Shown piece after piece: positions 12,701-24,526 of a stretch of DNA of 64,000 nucleotides. The notes under the pieces were generated by a model. The model was not told where the DNA came from and did not search any database. It worked only from the letters and a program-made list of their open reading frames with translations. The translations under genes and the position numbers were made by a program. How positions within the stretch are numbered: position 1 is the first letter of the stretch; each line of letters starts with the position of its first letter. This DNA comes from Tubiluchus corallicola (taxonomy: Eukaryota; Priapulida; Priapulimorpha; Priapulimorphida; Tubiluchidae). Location of the stretch: positions 124,001 to 188,000 of the forward strand of contig JAQGDQ010000002.1 in assembly GCA_030141605.1 (NCBI GenBank), written 5' to 3'.

Positions 12701-15700
12701 TGACTTATAGGTGCTTTGTAATGCTGTAATTTTGAAATGTTTTTGGTGTGTTCTAACATAAGTTAAAACTATCTTGCAAACGTTTGCCATACTGATTCAT
12801 ATCAGGATGTCAGATGATGGCCATATGTATATGGCACGATTTACTACTGGCACTTGTCTGCTTGTAAGCTCACTTTAGGCAGATAAAATTGTGGAGTTAT
12901 TACTGTGTTTGTAAATTGTGTATTTACTGCAGGCATATTGTATTTTGATGGAATGCATTAACTTATTTAGCATGATTTTTTTTTACAGTGAAAGCCTATA
13001 GTAGCTAACAACTTTCTAGTTTAATCAGACAAGTATTCAGTCAGATAGATTTATAATATCTGATTAAACTAGAAATAGATTTACTAAAATATTATTTGTC
13101 TGTAAGTTGATTTGGCATTATCCAATTATAATTTTTCAGCTGAAGACATGATTCACTTTCGAGTTACGCCTGAAGAGTTCATCAGCAAGAAAATCACAAC
13201 AAAACTAGTACAGCAGATACAGGATCCGCTGGTGCTAGCTAGCCATGCATTACCAGACTGGTGTGATTCCTTGACTAATAAATGTCCAATGTTATTTCCA
13301 TTTGAGACTCGGCAATTATACTTCACATGTACTGCTTTCGGTACTTCCAGGTACATAGCATTTCACTGTTGAATCATAGAACTAATTATAGTGTCATTTG
13401 CAAATTACTAGTTATGAACTAAACCAAAATGTATGCATTGTTCAGCGGCATTTCTTTATCTGCTTTAAAAACTTTAATATGTTGTTACTGTTAGTGACTG
13501 GAGATTATACATTGTGCTTGTCTAATATATTAACTAACTGCATTTAATTATCTGTAATCATCTGGCTAGTGCTAATCTTGTGGCAGTCGCCTGTGTGTTT
13601 CAAATATGCTAAAACTTTGCATGAGCTTTCACTTTGCACATACTGTTACGTTTTTACAAATTCCTGAATCGAAACAGGAAGCAGCCATGAATTTGTCACA
13701 AACTTTGAGCATCTTAACTTTTGAGTTTTGAAACATAGGGTGAATTTATTTCTCCACAAATTTGATTTTTTTAATAGGAATTTATAATTTTTTTCAATTG
13801 ATCTGTGCAACTTATCACATCTGTGAGGCAATACTGCAAAATTTTACAAATCAAATTTTCGTATGTAAACATTTTCGTCGGGGGAAGGGGCACCAAACCA
13901 CTGGTTTGTGAGTAAGGAAAACAAATTGGTTATTTGTAGCTAGCATTCAATTACATCTGCTTTTTTAGCTTTATTACAAAGGAGAAATTTTTACATTCTT
14001 TTGTGTTAAATGTTTTTTCACATTTTTCATTTCTACAGACGGAAATTAACATTTTTGTAAATAATATAGTCATTTATTTCATTGTATGTTCCTAGGGCGA
14101 TCGTGTGGCTGCAGAAGCAGCGTGATGCAACACTAGAGCGTTCTCGGGGACCATCTCCTCGTCGCGATGATGGCCACGAGTACAGGGTGGGAAGAATAAA
14201 ACACGAGCGAGTGAAAGTGCCTAGAGAAAATTTACTTGACTGGGCCATAAATGTGATGAAGTTTCATGCTAAAAGAAAGAGCATACTAGAAGTATGACTT
14301 GTTTTTTTACTGATTTTATAATTTAGAGCTGTATATGTCTGATGCCAATACTACTGAATTGCATGATCCAGTAAAGAATGTGCAAGCACTAACACCTGAA
14401 AACAACAATCTTTTTATAAGTATTTGCAATTACAAATATGTAATCAAAAGTGCAGCATAAATGTGCTAATGTGCCCTGTATATAATGGCTAATTGTTACA
14501 CTAAAGGTATGCAAAATGATGACATTGCTTCATGTATCAGAGTTTCAATTGTTCAGTATTCCCAGCCTGCAAACTACTAAAGAAATGTAACTAAAGGAAA
14601 AAAAATAACGTAAATGAAGAGTTGACTGATGAAATTAGTTGGACTTATATTTCAGATGGTTTCAGAAATTCCTTTTTGGGCAGTATGTTTTTACTGGTAT
14701 TTTTCGTGATTAGCCTAATGCAGTGGTCATTCCATGTCTTTGCCCAGCATCTTTTTAGAATAGACAGTCAGATCAATCGCTTAGACAATTGGGTTATTCT
14801 GGAAGATGAGATTTTTTTACTTTATCACAGCTAAATCATCGTACTTGTATTTTTTTTAGAAATGTTAATTTTGTTTATACCTACAGATCTCATTTACTGG
14901 TGAAGAGGGTACTGGTTTAGGACCAACACTAGAATTTTTCTCATTAATTGCTGCTGAACTGCAGAAGAAAAGTCTTGGAATGTGGTTGTGTGATGACGAT
15001 TTCCCAGATGACCTTGCACGAGAGGTATTATGTGTAATGATCTTGGAAGAGGATTGTTTGTTGCTGTTCATTTTTGTGTGTTGTGGTACCATTGAAACTA
15101 ACTGATTGATTGATTGCTGAAAATGCAAAAGCATGAATAATAGGTATATTTTAGTTCAATTGAGATTTTTTAAACTTATGTTGTAATGTGTAGATAATAA
15201 AATGACTTTTTAGCATATTTGCTTGTATGTCTAAGGGTAAATGCTTTTAGATACATTTTATGTTGTTTTTTGGTTTTATGTCTACTATCCTAGGTAAGAT
15301 ACTGTACTATGAAATCTTCACATACAGTACATACAGTAACTCGGAAGCTATTTTTTGTAACAGAAATAGGCCCATGTTTAAAGAACAAAGCTGAGGCAGT
15401 ATTTTCAAATGTAGAAAGATCCCTGGGCTAAAGTTTACTATTCCCCACACACAAATTAGTTTGTGAAGCTGACTAGGATTATGATTAGGGTTAGGGTTTC
15501 AGTTGGGGCTAGGGTTAGGATTAAGGTTACGGTTAGGGTATTTAAATTCCTTCCAATTACTGATTTGTGTTTTAAATTAAAAATGTTTCTAGTTTAGAAA
15601 AGTGAGAATTTTATAAATACAAAATTAAATATTAAAAATTTTAGCAAATTATAGGTTAGCAAAGGAATTGTGCAAAGTGTATGTTAAAATTCAAGTCTGT

Positions 15701-18700
15701 CACTGACTGACAATCGAGCTGCTTTACATGATGTAAAAGATCCTCCTTTAAGCTGAGTCACAGTTGCGATACTGCTGTGGTAAGATTGGACGTAGGATTA
15801 CAAACACAGACTGTGCCTGTTAATGTGAAAGCTGAGTAATTATTATGATATGTGTGTATTTTGCTAATTTTTTTCCCATTGTAGGTGGACATTGGTCAAG
15901 GTATAATGCCCCCTGGCCACTATGTCCAGCGAAGTGGAGGACTATTCCCTGCTCCTCTTCCTCAGGACTCATTTCTTTGTGAACGTACTACTCATCTCTT
16001 TCATTTTGTTGGGTCATTTCTAGCAAAATGTCTACAGGTAATTCATGAATTCTTTCAAATTTTCTGTGAATACTTATGCTTGTCATAATTATTCATAAAT
16101 AATAATAATTTTCCGTAGAGTCATGATTAGTTAGTGTAATTTTGATTGCGACATTGTTCTATTTTTGGAACAGTATTTTTAATTCTGAACTGATTTTCCA
16201 GGATACAAGATTAGTAGACCTTCCATTGTCCCATCCGTTTCTCAAGTTGATGTGCTTGGACAGTGAAGGGCGCACTGTAACAGAGCAATATCGTGATGTG
16301 GAATCGCCGATGAGTCAGAGTTTGCTTATGGCATCCACTGGAAGCAGTGAACTTATTACTAGTCAAGTAAGTCAAATTTTTTTTCTAAATCATGTAAATT
16401 GCATGCACTGTCATAGAGGTGACTAGGAGTTTGCAACACACTGAGTAAAACATATTTCGTCATTGTACGTCTAATAGTAGTAGATTTCAATACCTTAAAA
16501 AGACTTGAAACACCACAACACTAGAGGTTATGCGTGTAGCCTTTATATCAAAAGATGTAGCATTTTGTGCAATGGGTTAATAAATTTGATTGCTATAAAT
16601 ATAAGTGTTTCTAAAAATTAAAAGTTCAAATATTGTTTTTTTATAGGAAATGGATAAAGAATTGATCTTAGATCCTCCAAAGCAGAAGAAACCCGCATGG
16701 TTCCATGGTTTGTTGACACATGAAGACTTTGAAATCATCAACCCGCATCGTGCAAAATTCATTGCCACTTTACAGGAACTCGCTGATAAAAAATGGGCAA
16801 TTCTTAACAACCGTGCATTGAGTGAAGAACACAAGCACAATGAGATTCAGTGTCTCGGTTTAGACATTGTCCAAGGTGGACCATCAATGCGGTTAGAGGA
16901 CTTGGAATTGACTTTTAGGTTTAATCCGTCATCAAAGGTGTACGGATTTAGTCATTATGATTTAAAGCCCGATGGTGAACATGAATTAGTCACTATAGAT
17001 AATGTGGAAGAATATATTGAATTAGTAACTGACTTCTGCTTGCATACAGGTATCAGAGCTCAGATGGAAGCATTCAGAGGTACACAAGTTTCTTTTGTAT
17101 CTACAATAAGTTACACATAGTTATACTTCATAAGTATGTGTGATTGAAGTTATTTTGTATTTGCCCTTGTAAGTAATTTGATTTTAATTTTTGAATGTAT
17201 ACTGTGGCTGATATACCACTTGGGAGGAATTAAATATCTAGGGGCCCCCAGAAACCAATGCAGCACTATAAATACAGCTTATTTAATCTCAAGCTATCTA
17301 TTCTGCTTCTCATAAGTCATACAAACCTTTGAGTTCATATACAACTGTGTAAAATTTTCTCTTTACATATTATCTGCAGTACTGATAAAGTGTCTGCTGC
17401 TTGATTTGACTATCAGTTTATTGTGTTAGTTTAATAGGCATCGTTCAATGTCACTGTTAACTTCTAGCATCTTGTTGTTGACTTGTTGGTTGTTATTTGT
17501 TACTTATTCGTTATTCAGGCATATTATATTCTAATTAAAATATCTTGCATTTTTACTTTATAGCAACTCTTTTCTCGTCTAGTCATTATGTGTGTGTTTT
17601 TAAGCTTGTGCTATAAATCTATTTTTTGTATTATTAGCTGGATTCAATGAAGTGTTTCCTATTGAGAAGCTCCAGTCATTCACGCCTGGTGAAGTGCAGA
17701 TGATGCTGTGCGGTGATCAAGCACCAATGTGGTCTCGCGAAGACATACTTTTGTACACAGAACCAAAACTAGGATATACACGAGAAAGGTATTCATAACA
17801 AAGTTTTTTCGAGTTGTAGGACAAACCTCTTGAATGTTTCAATGCAAAACCTTGCAAACCCTATACTAGCTAAGGCCACTCAAGGTAAATGGTTAACAAA
17901 AGAAAATTAGAATGTGCATACAGATAAAAAATACAATTATTATTAATTTACTAGTGTTAGGAAGTGTTTGTCGATGCTTGTCTTGAAGCAAAGTATCAAT
18001 TTAATATTTCAGTATTGTTGGATTATGTATTTTGCACTTTGCATGGTTTAGTTTCACACCCGCAATCTATATAGCATGACTAGTGATTGCTAACAATTAT
18101 ATATTTTACTACATTTTGTTACCCTTTCTGTGTAAATTTTTGCACTCTTTCAGTTCATATTTAATTTGACCAAGTTTCCTACATTGAATATAAATAAAAC
18201 CTTTATTTATTTTTGTGCCCTTGCTTTTGTGTTACTACAATTTATTATTAATATTATTTAAATTGGGAGTGGCTCGACTTTTTTGTTACCCCATCTCCGT
18301 ATCTATATTACATTAAAACTGCATATATTGTAGTATAAGATGATCATTAGACTGACACAAATGAATGAATTGAATTGAAAGTAATTGCCAGGAGAGCGTT
18401 TTTTTGGTAAATAATACCTCAAATACACAAACTTGGGGAAAAAACAGATCAGCTGTTGTTTTGCATCAAGGAATATCCAAAATAAGGCAGAAAATTAGAA
18501 ATGCAGGAAGCAGCACAAAAAGGAGTATTTGCAGCGAACTGTAGGAGTATGGGAATTAATGCAGAGATTATGGGGGATGTTCTGTAAAAATAGTGAAGCT
18601 TAAACAGGCTTAATGTTGCAACATATCTTTCATGTATTCAAAACAAAATTTTTTTTGATTACTAGTAGTGGTAGCATGCATATTTGTGTGTGTGTTACTC

Positions 18701-19005
18701 AGAGATGTTTTTGTTTTATTAGCCCTGGATTCCAGAAGTTTGTTAATGTTCTGTGTAAGATGAGTGGAGATGAGAGAAAAGCATTTCTACAATTCACCAC
18801 TGGATGTTCTTCTCTGCCACCAGGGGGCTTAGCAAATCTCTATCCTCGGTTATCCATTGTACGAAAAGTTGAGAGTAATGACGGTAGCTACCCGTCTGTA
18901 AACACTTGCCTTCATTATTTAAAACTACCAGACTATTCCACAGAAGACATTCTGCGAGAGAAACTATTGGCGGCTACAGCAGAAAAAGGATTCCATCTTG
19001 CATAA
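799..19005 (+). CDS. HECTD1: HECTD1-type HECT E3 ubiquitin ligase, 3' 24 coding exons (5' partial)
   Basis: HECT E3 ligases pass ubiquitin from an E2 through a catalytic cysteine to substrate lysines. Exons: 799-1045, 1831-1970, 2352-2675, 4757-4923, 5042-5218, 5870-6022, 6601-6776, 6985-7141, 7330-7764, 7971-8112, 8429-8582, 9403-9559, 10618-10697, 11346-11476, 11875-11926, 12414-12591, 13140-13350, 14096-14291, 14887-15024, 15885-16037, 16202-16366, 16647-17079, 17638-17788, 18723-19005 (stop TAA 19003-19005). All introns are GT-AG and all phases join, giving 1532 residues. Order: conserved linker ([13 protein letters not shown]), galactose-binding/SUN-like domain, MIB/HERC2 domain, Ala/Ser-rich linker, acidic tract, HECT domain. 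Similarity to vertebrate HECTD1 (remembered sequence) is strong at both ends and weak in the middle. The N-terminal region lies upstream of the window. Exons of the variable middle (6601-8112) are the least certain. Confidence 0.93.
3380..4732 (+). mobile_element. Tigger/pogo-type DNA transposon, internally decayed
   Basis: It lies in the HECTD1 intron 2676-4756. The left end reads CAGTAATCGCCACTTAATAG and the right end, read on the other strand, CAGTAGTCGCCGCTTAATAA. About 20 of the first 23 bases match. TA flanks both sides (3378-3379 and 4733-4734), the target duplication of the Tc1/mariner-pogo group. Several subterminal copies of TTAATWGACTCAAA lie at 3405-3520. The body holds only a transposase fragment, so the copy is non-autonomous. 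Confidence 0.85.
3998..4210 (+). pseudogene. Tigger/CENP-B-like transposase fragment
   Basis: The frame reads [20 protein letters not shown] followed by [11 protein letters not shown]. This is the segment around the second catalytic Asp of Tigger/jerky transposases, where the usual pattern is D-I-Y-N-x-D-E-T-G-L-F. The Asp is replaced by Asn in NETGL. Neither the N-terminal DNA-binding part nor the last catalytic residue is present, so it is a dead relic. Confidence 0.75.
7330..7764 (+). other. HECTD1 variable linker exon with poly-Ala
   Basis: This large exon begins with six consecutive GCA codons (Ala6) and continues Ser/Thr/Gly-rich, then [20 protein letters not shown]. It is poorly conserved compared with the flanking domains, and it is open throughout with phase matching both neighbours (after 7141, before 7971). 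It is probably a disordered linker. Confidence 0.75.
8429..8582 (+). other. HECTD1 acidic low-complexity exon
   Basis: After [15 protein letters not shown] the exon is almost entirely Asp and Glu, mostly GAT/GAC/GAA codons, and ends DDYDDVM. Vertebrate HECTD1 has an acidic tract at the same place before its [19 protein letters not shown] segment, here 9403-9559 ([19 protein letters not shown]). The near-trinucleotide DNA makes this exon prone to length change. Confidence 0.8.
13013..13075. repeat. Perfect 17-bp inverted repeat (intronic hairpin)
   Basis: Arms 13013-13029 and 13059-13075 are exact reverse complements (TTTCTAGTTTAATCAGA) separated by 29 bases, in the HECTD1 intron 12592-13139, 64 bases before the next exon. 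A stem-loop in the pre-mRNA is possible; no function is claimed. Confidence 0.8.
14096..19005 (+). other. HECT catalytic domain with active-site cysteine
   Basis: The HECT domain fills exons 14096-14291 to 18723-19005. Landmarks are [22 protein letters not shown]-type [46 protein letters not shown] and the C-lobe [15 protein letters not shown]. The catalytic Cys codon is TGC at 18907-18909, 32 residues from the end, almost exactly where it sits in vertebrate HECTD1. All core motifs are present, so the ligase should be active. Confidence 0.92.
15431..15560 (+). repeat. TTAGGG-core dispersed repeat, copy 1
   Basis: It begins AGTTTACTATTCCCCACACA, passes through AAATTAGTTTGTGAA, then perfect and degenerate TTAGGG units, and ends GGGTATTTAAATTCCTTCC. 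The same order of blocks occurs at 28907-29031 and, reversed, at 59733-59868, so this is a repeat family and not a lone telomeric scar. It lies in the HECTD1 intron 15025-15884. Confidence 0.75.
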
Positions 19006-20644
19006 CTGATGTTTTTTGGTTTAGGTCATCTTTATTGTATCAATGTTGTGTGCTGAAATCAGAGCTGCGTAGTGCATATGCTACTGATTTCATTTATAGT
19101 ACTGCGTAACTGTAATTCTACATCGTATGAAATGTAAGTTTGTTTCTGGTTAAAAAACATTGATACGGCAAAATTGAATGCCTAGCTCAGCATGTCGGCA
19201 AATGTGGATGTGTAGGTCAGTTTGAAGTGTTCAAGGTATTGTAGGTGACTTTGTTGTGGCATACAGTGTTTTTGTACAAAATTACAGAAAATAAGCTAGG
19301 GAAAAAACAGTACAAAATATTTGTAAATATATATAAACATATATGTGCTATTGTGATAATTATTATGTGAGCATATAACTGTGCTTTGAAGTATGTTCAT
19401 TTTTGATGCCTTTTGCTTTGTGTAGCATTGGCTAAAATTTAAAGGTATAAAACAAAATAATTGTTGTATTAATGTGCTTTAAAAGGTCAATAGTAGAAAG
19501 GTTCCTGGAGGATTTCTTGCATTGCTTATTTTTGAAACTGATATAGAGCAGCCATTGTCTTAGTTCAAGTCGTCTGTTGCTATATAACTGTTATATTGTT
19601 GTTTGGTAATGTTAAAAATTTCTTTGCTTAACTTTGTGTAATACCAGCAAATTTGCAGCTTATCTGCTGTATTCACGTGTTTTCGGTGTATTTCAGCCAC
19701 TAATGCCACGAAAATCGTTTAGCGATGAAATTATGCTGATTAAGAATGTGAATGTCCCAAAGATTATAATTTTGTGCTTATTTGAACGTATCAATGTCCT
19801 CATTGGTAGTGTTTTGCCTATGAAAGTTTTTTGTTGATCTATCGTACTGGTTATCCATTTATTGTTGTTGTTCTTCACAAGTCAGATTTTGTTTTATCAT
19901 TCTTTTTACAAAATCATTCATGAATTAGATTGTGTTGTATATTTTACTCAGTCACCTTGAAAGTTATATTATTTCTTAAGCGGTGTTGCTATATCTAGCT
20001 AGAGAATCTTCAAATTAGATCAGAAATCTTTCGCTGAGTTTTTCAAGAGTGCGAGTTTTTTTAAATCTGTGGGTAAGGAAATAATAATAGTAATGACAAA
20101 ATAATGTGTGGCGACGTGTGTAAATGCTGTTACTGTCACAGGCACGGAATATTGTCTACATGTCACATTGCCTTATTGGCATTTATGCACTGTATTGTAT
20201 TTGTGCAGAACGTACATATTTGGTGTGTTTGCTTATGCCCTCATGATTCAGACAGCAACAAAAGCTTAAATTCAATATTTGCTAATTCTGCTTTATAAAA
20301 CAGTTCCACACGGCTTGTGACATGATTTAGAAATGTGTGCTGCATAGATTGAAACCACACTGGTAGGCACATTGGCTATGTTAAAATTGCATCCACATCA
20401 TCTTTGTAAAAATTGCTGATACGAAATGCATTTTCAATGCGTTTATATTTTATTTGCAACGTATTCAACGTTAGCAATTTGTTTGGGTTCAATTGTGAAA
20501 TTATGTCTACTGTTCTGAAATTATTTTCATCTGCTATGGAAGCATTTAATTTTAGAATTAAATGTTTATTTTTTCAAATTTACTTAGCCAGGTTGAAATA
20601 AGCAGTTTGTAGGAACCTTTCACAATTTGGAGCTTAACAGTTTC

Positions 20645-20650
20645 AATAAA
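20645..20650 (+). terminator. Candidate polyadenylation signal AATAAA (HECTD1 side)
   Basis: This is a consensus AATAAA about 1.64 kb after the HECTD1 stop codon, with a T-rich stretch a little downstream. It is only positional evidence; a weaker AATAAG near 19290 could be used instead. Confidence 0.3.
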
Positions 20651-21444
20651 ATTGTGTTCAAAACTAGTTGCATCTTTGTTTTGCTTGACATTTTGGCATA
20701 CCTACTCGCAAAAATTTTTTTGCTTACATGATACTTTTGACCTATCACATGCTTCTAAAAGGTATTACTTATACACGTACTAGGGAACTTTGCAAACAAC
20801 AAAGAATCATTCATGTTCTTACCGCAAGGGTAAAAGAAGACACAGTTTCCAAATTTCCCTGAATTTTGATATCTTGAATGTCAACTTGTAAGGACCCACA
20901 ACCAGACCTTGCATTGGTTGCTACTATTATTGTTAGTGAAGTAAACAGCAAAAACAGGAAGACTGATGGTGTACACTTATGATTGTCAGTTCACAAATCA
21001 AATTTTAACAGATGATCCTAAAAATTAGAAATGTTTTTTAAAGCACGTACATAAACAAAAACATTATCGATGCACAACACTGGTGTTAAAAACCTTAGTA
21101 ACAGCTTAAATGAATTATTTCCAAATTTAGTCTGATCATCAAAGTTGGGATCACAAAATAATTTGCAGTTTAGTGAGCCATTTACAAGTGTATTGGGGCC
21201 TACTAAAACAATACAATTTATAAAAATCCATTGAATATAATGGCCAAACGAAAGTGTTATACTATATGCCTATATGATTTCTATTACTTGACTGCCAATT
21301 TTGATCAAAATTAGCTAATCTATAAAGACGCTTTGAGACATGTTATAGGTCTCATAGTTCAAACTATAGCCCTATATTCCACTAGTCAATTTATACCAGT
21401 CATCTATAAGTCTTTTCCTGCTTATACAAGTTGACACTCTAAAC

Positions 21445-21942
21445 CAGTGGTTCCCAACCTTTTTTTGACGTTGACCCCTTTCCAGAACCCTGCATCGAAT
21501 CGCAACCACACGAACAACATAATCTTATGTTATACATCATTATTGTTCGCATTTATTAATTTTAACTTACTATTCAACAAATTATTGAACAATGAGTGAC
21601 TGTTTCATTAATTCATTCATGTGAGGTTGCACCTGTTTCTCAGCGACCAATGCAATAGGTATTTAAGGAGATCCGACGTAAAATGAATAGCCCACACGCT
21701 TTTGGGTGGTGTGCACTGTACAGAACAACTCACATTTCCATTTTCCCGGAAAATGAAGCACTGGTATTCCGCATTTAGAGCGGGAAAACCTTGTTCTTTC
21801 TAGAACAAAATGTATAATGAGCGACTGAGGAAAGAAGACCTACTTACATACTTTTCATGAAAAGAGCATTTTTAAAAATAGTTAAGGACTAGCCAGTGAG
21901 CCCACGGAAAGTGCTTTGTGAACCCAAGGTTGGGAATCCATG
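21445..21942. mobile_element. hAT-type MITE with 8-bp target duplication
   Basis: The left end is CAGTGGTTCCCAACCTTTTT and the right end, read on the other strand, CATGGATTCCCAACCTTGGG. Both are flanked by the identical 8-mer CTCTAAAC (21437-21444 and 21943-21950). An 8-bp duplication and a CAGTGGTTCCCAACC-like end are typical of hAT elements. The 498-bp body has no transposase frame. Confidence 0.88.
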
Positions 21943-24526
21943 CTCTAAACTCTATTGTTTAGCAAGAAAACACAGAACGTTGACACAATAAAACAACATT
22001 ACCATCTTGCCCCCACAAATTTGTCCTGTAATATACCAGACTAAAAATCTCTTTCTCGAATTTAACCATAAAACATCATAACACAAATTAAGACCAACAA
22101 TTATTTTACAAAAAATTTCACACATGAAGTGGTAGTAGCAGCTTCGAAGTTAAAGGTTACTCCCGGCAACTCGAGCTCGCTGAAAATAAAATAAATAAAC
22201 ATTTTAAAGTACAGTGCTGAGAAAATGTATAATAGATATAACAATGCAATAGTATTTTGAACTCTCACAATATACAGAGACAAAAATGAAAAGAATGGTT
22301 CTGGCATCAAGTTTTACAAGAATCACAAGACTAAGTCAAGTCAATGATAGTAGTAGCTGAATTTTAGTTATAACCACATTAATTTAATTCTTGCACAAAG
22401 ATAACAATTATTATTGAATTAAATAAAACTGACTGACAATCAGATGGTTTGGGTTCAATTTCGAGGTCGAGAATAATGTAACTCATATTTCGTTCTAGAG
22501 CTATGTTATTACACCAGAGAGTAATGCCATAAAAATCCATTAGTTAAAAGGTGTTGCCTCACTGAAGTCGATTAAAGAGCAATTAACAAATAATGAACAA
22601 ACGAATTACTTTCTGGAATAATTTTTCTCTTCACAGTTTACTGATAACTAGTAACAATTTATTTACTCTGAGCAGCTTAGCTTTTACAAAAAAACACATG
22701 AATAATACATCATACCACCACCTCATGCTTATCAACATTGGCTAAAACGGTGAGCAGTGTCAAAATTTTCAGGTGCAGTTAAACAAGTACCAAAGAGGAC
22801 AAAGCAAATTTATGTCACCACTCCTACTGAAAGATGCCAAGATTTTGCCACTAAATTAATAATAACATGTTGGCTGTAGACAATCAAAAAGACGGACAAT
22901 ACTGTAATGTTATTGTCGACATTTAAATAAAAACAAGCAGCAGTTTTTCATACAATGTAACACGAATCAATTATAGCAGTTTGTACACAATTTTGTAGAC
23001 TAGCTAGAAATGACACAATTAAACACTGTTGTAATTTGTTAATTCGGATTTTATTCTCATTTTTCACTTTCGTTAAACTGTACTTTTTTAACCGCCCTCA
23101 AGCTACTTCACTAGTCACCACACTCCAGCTTTGGCAAGCGATTACATGTTCTTACATGCTCTAACTTAAGCTTAGTCTAATTTAATCATTGCAACCAGCA
23201 AGAAGCACATTTAGCGAGAGCGTATCTACAAAGGATTCACAAAGAAAAAATAAGTAAAGAAACGAATGGCACTCTAGTAATAATCTGTCTAAACAGTGCT
23301 GGATTGGGGCCATAGTGCACGAGTCTATGATGTGCAGGACATTTAGGGATGCTTTATTAGAATTGCTTACTAGAGCAGCAGGCAGTAGCAACATTCTCTG
23401 CTTTGCTCAGCACTAAGCAAACTGCAACAAATTCATAATAACACGATCAGCAAAAGTTGCAAAACAAACTGGTAAGCAAAAGTGCATGAGGCCAGAAGCA
23501 ATTTAATAACAATAAGCGAAATAATACATAAAACACAGGGATTAACAAAGGGCGCACGATGCACATCAGAAATTACAAGATATTTTATTGTTTTAGTATT
23601 ATTAAATATAAAGAAATGCGAAATTACAGCTTGATAACAATTGGTTAAACAACTTTTTCCTTGAGCAATTCTTCATTTGTCAAAAGTTGTGTCCATAAAC
23701 AAATGGCTTTGAGCACCCCCATTAATTACCATTCATTGATTGTTGGCGTCAGCAATCACAGGTACAAAACTTATAAGAAAACTTGAGTTTACAGTTTCAC
23801 CAATATTCTTTTAGCAACATACGTATACAGTAAAGTGCTTCGAGTGAAGTTTTAGACAAATTACGCAACAAGCAGTAACAACTGCTGTGAAGTGAAGATA
23901 AAGTTTTTGAATACGAACAAATACTCATACACAGGAATAATGACGTTCTTGCACCAGGTCCTTCATATTGTTCTCCTGTCTCTATATTTAACAGTCTACT
24001 TTTAAAACTATTATATCACAAATAATGGATATATATTATTTAATTAACGCTCGATTTGATGCTAGCACAAAACTGCTAAAATGAGGTACGTGCACCATGC
24101 TATGGTCCAACAATCATTGAGCTAACTATATTACAGTATTCAGGTAAGTATAGTGTTGCGTTAATGTTTACATATAAACGCTGAGTGTTTTGAAAGCATT
24201 TTTAAACTTAGATAACTATTAAATCTACTGTTTAGCAAACATTTGGATAAAGTAATCAGTTATACTTGCACCTCACACACAATATTAGATATGATATTAA
24301 ATATAGTTAAAAAACTCATATCAAAGTAGTTCTTAAACATACGAATCTTAAAAAAGAGAACACTTACACAAGCTAAAGACAAAATTTGTATATTTTTTAT
24401 GTTCATAAAAAGTTTTAAAAATTTCATGTCAAACATCTAATAGCAGACAAGTATGAGACGGGCTTTACTAAACCTTATGCCACTCTGCATCTTGCAAGTA
24501 TCATTACATATATCAGCAGATTTCCC

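Larger units (their letters stand above)
19006..24526. other. Tail-to-tail spacer between HECTD1 and catalase
   Basis: This spacer holds the 3' UTRs of both genes and one hAT-type MITE (21445-21942). No convincing exon was found on either strand; the open frames here are short and low in complexity. A candidate HECTD1 polyadenylation signal is AATAAA at 20645-20650, with an ATTAAA at 20557-20562, which would imply a 3' UTR of about 1.6 kb. No closer consensus AATAAA was seen. Confidence 0.5.
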
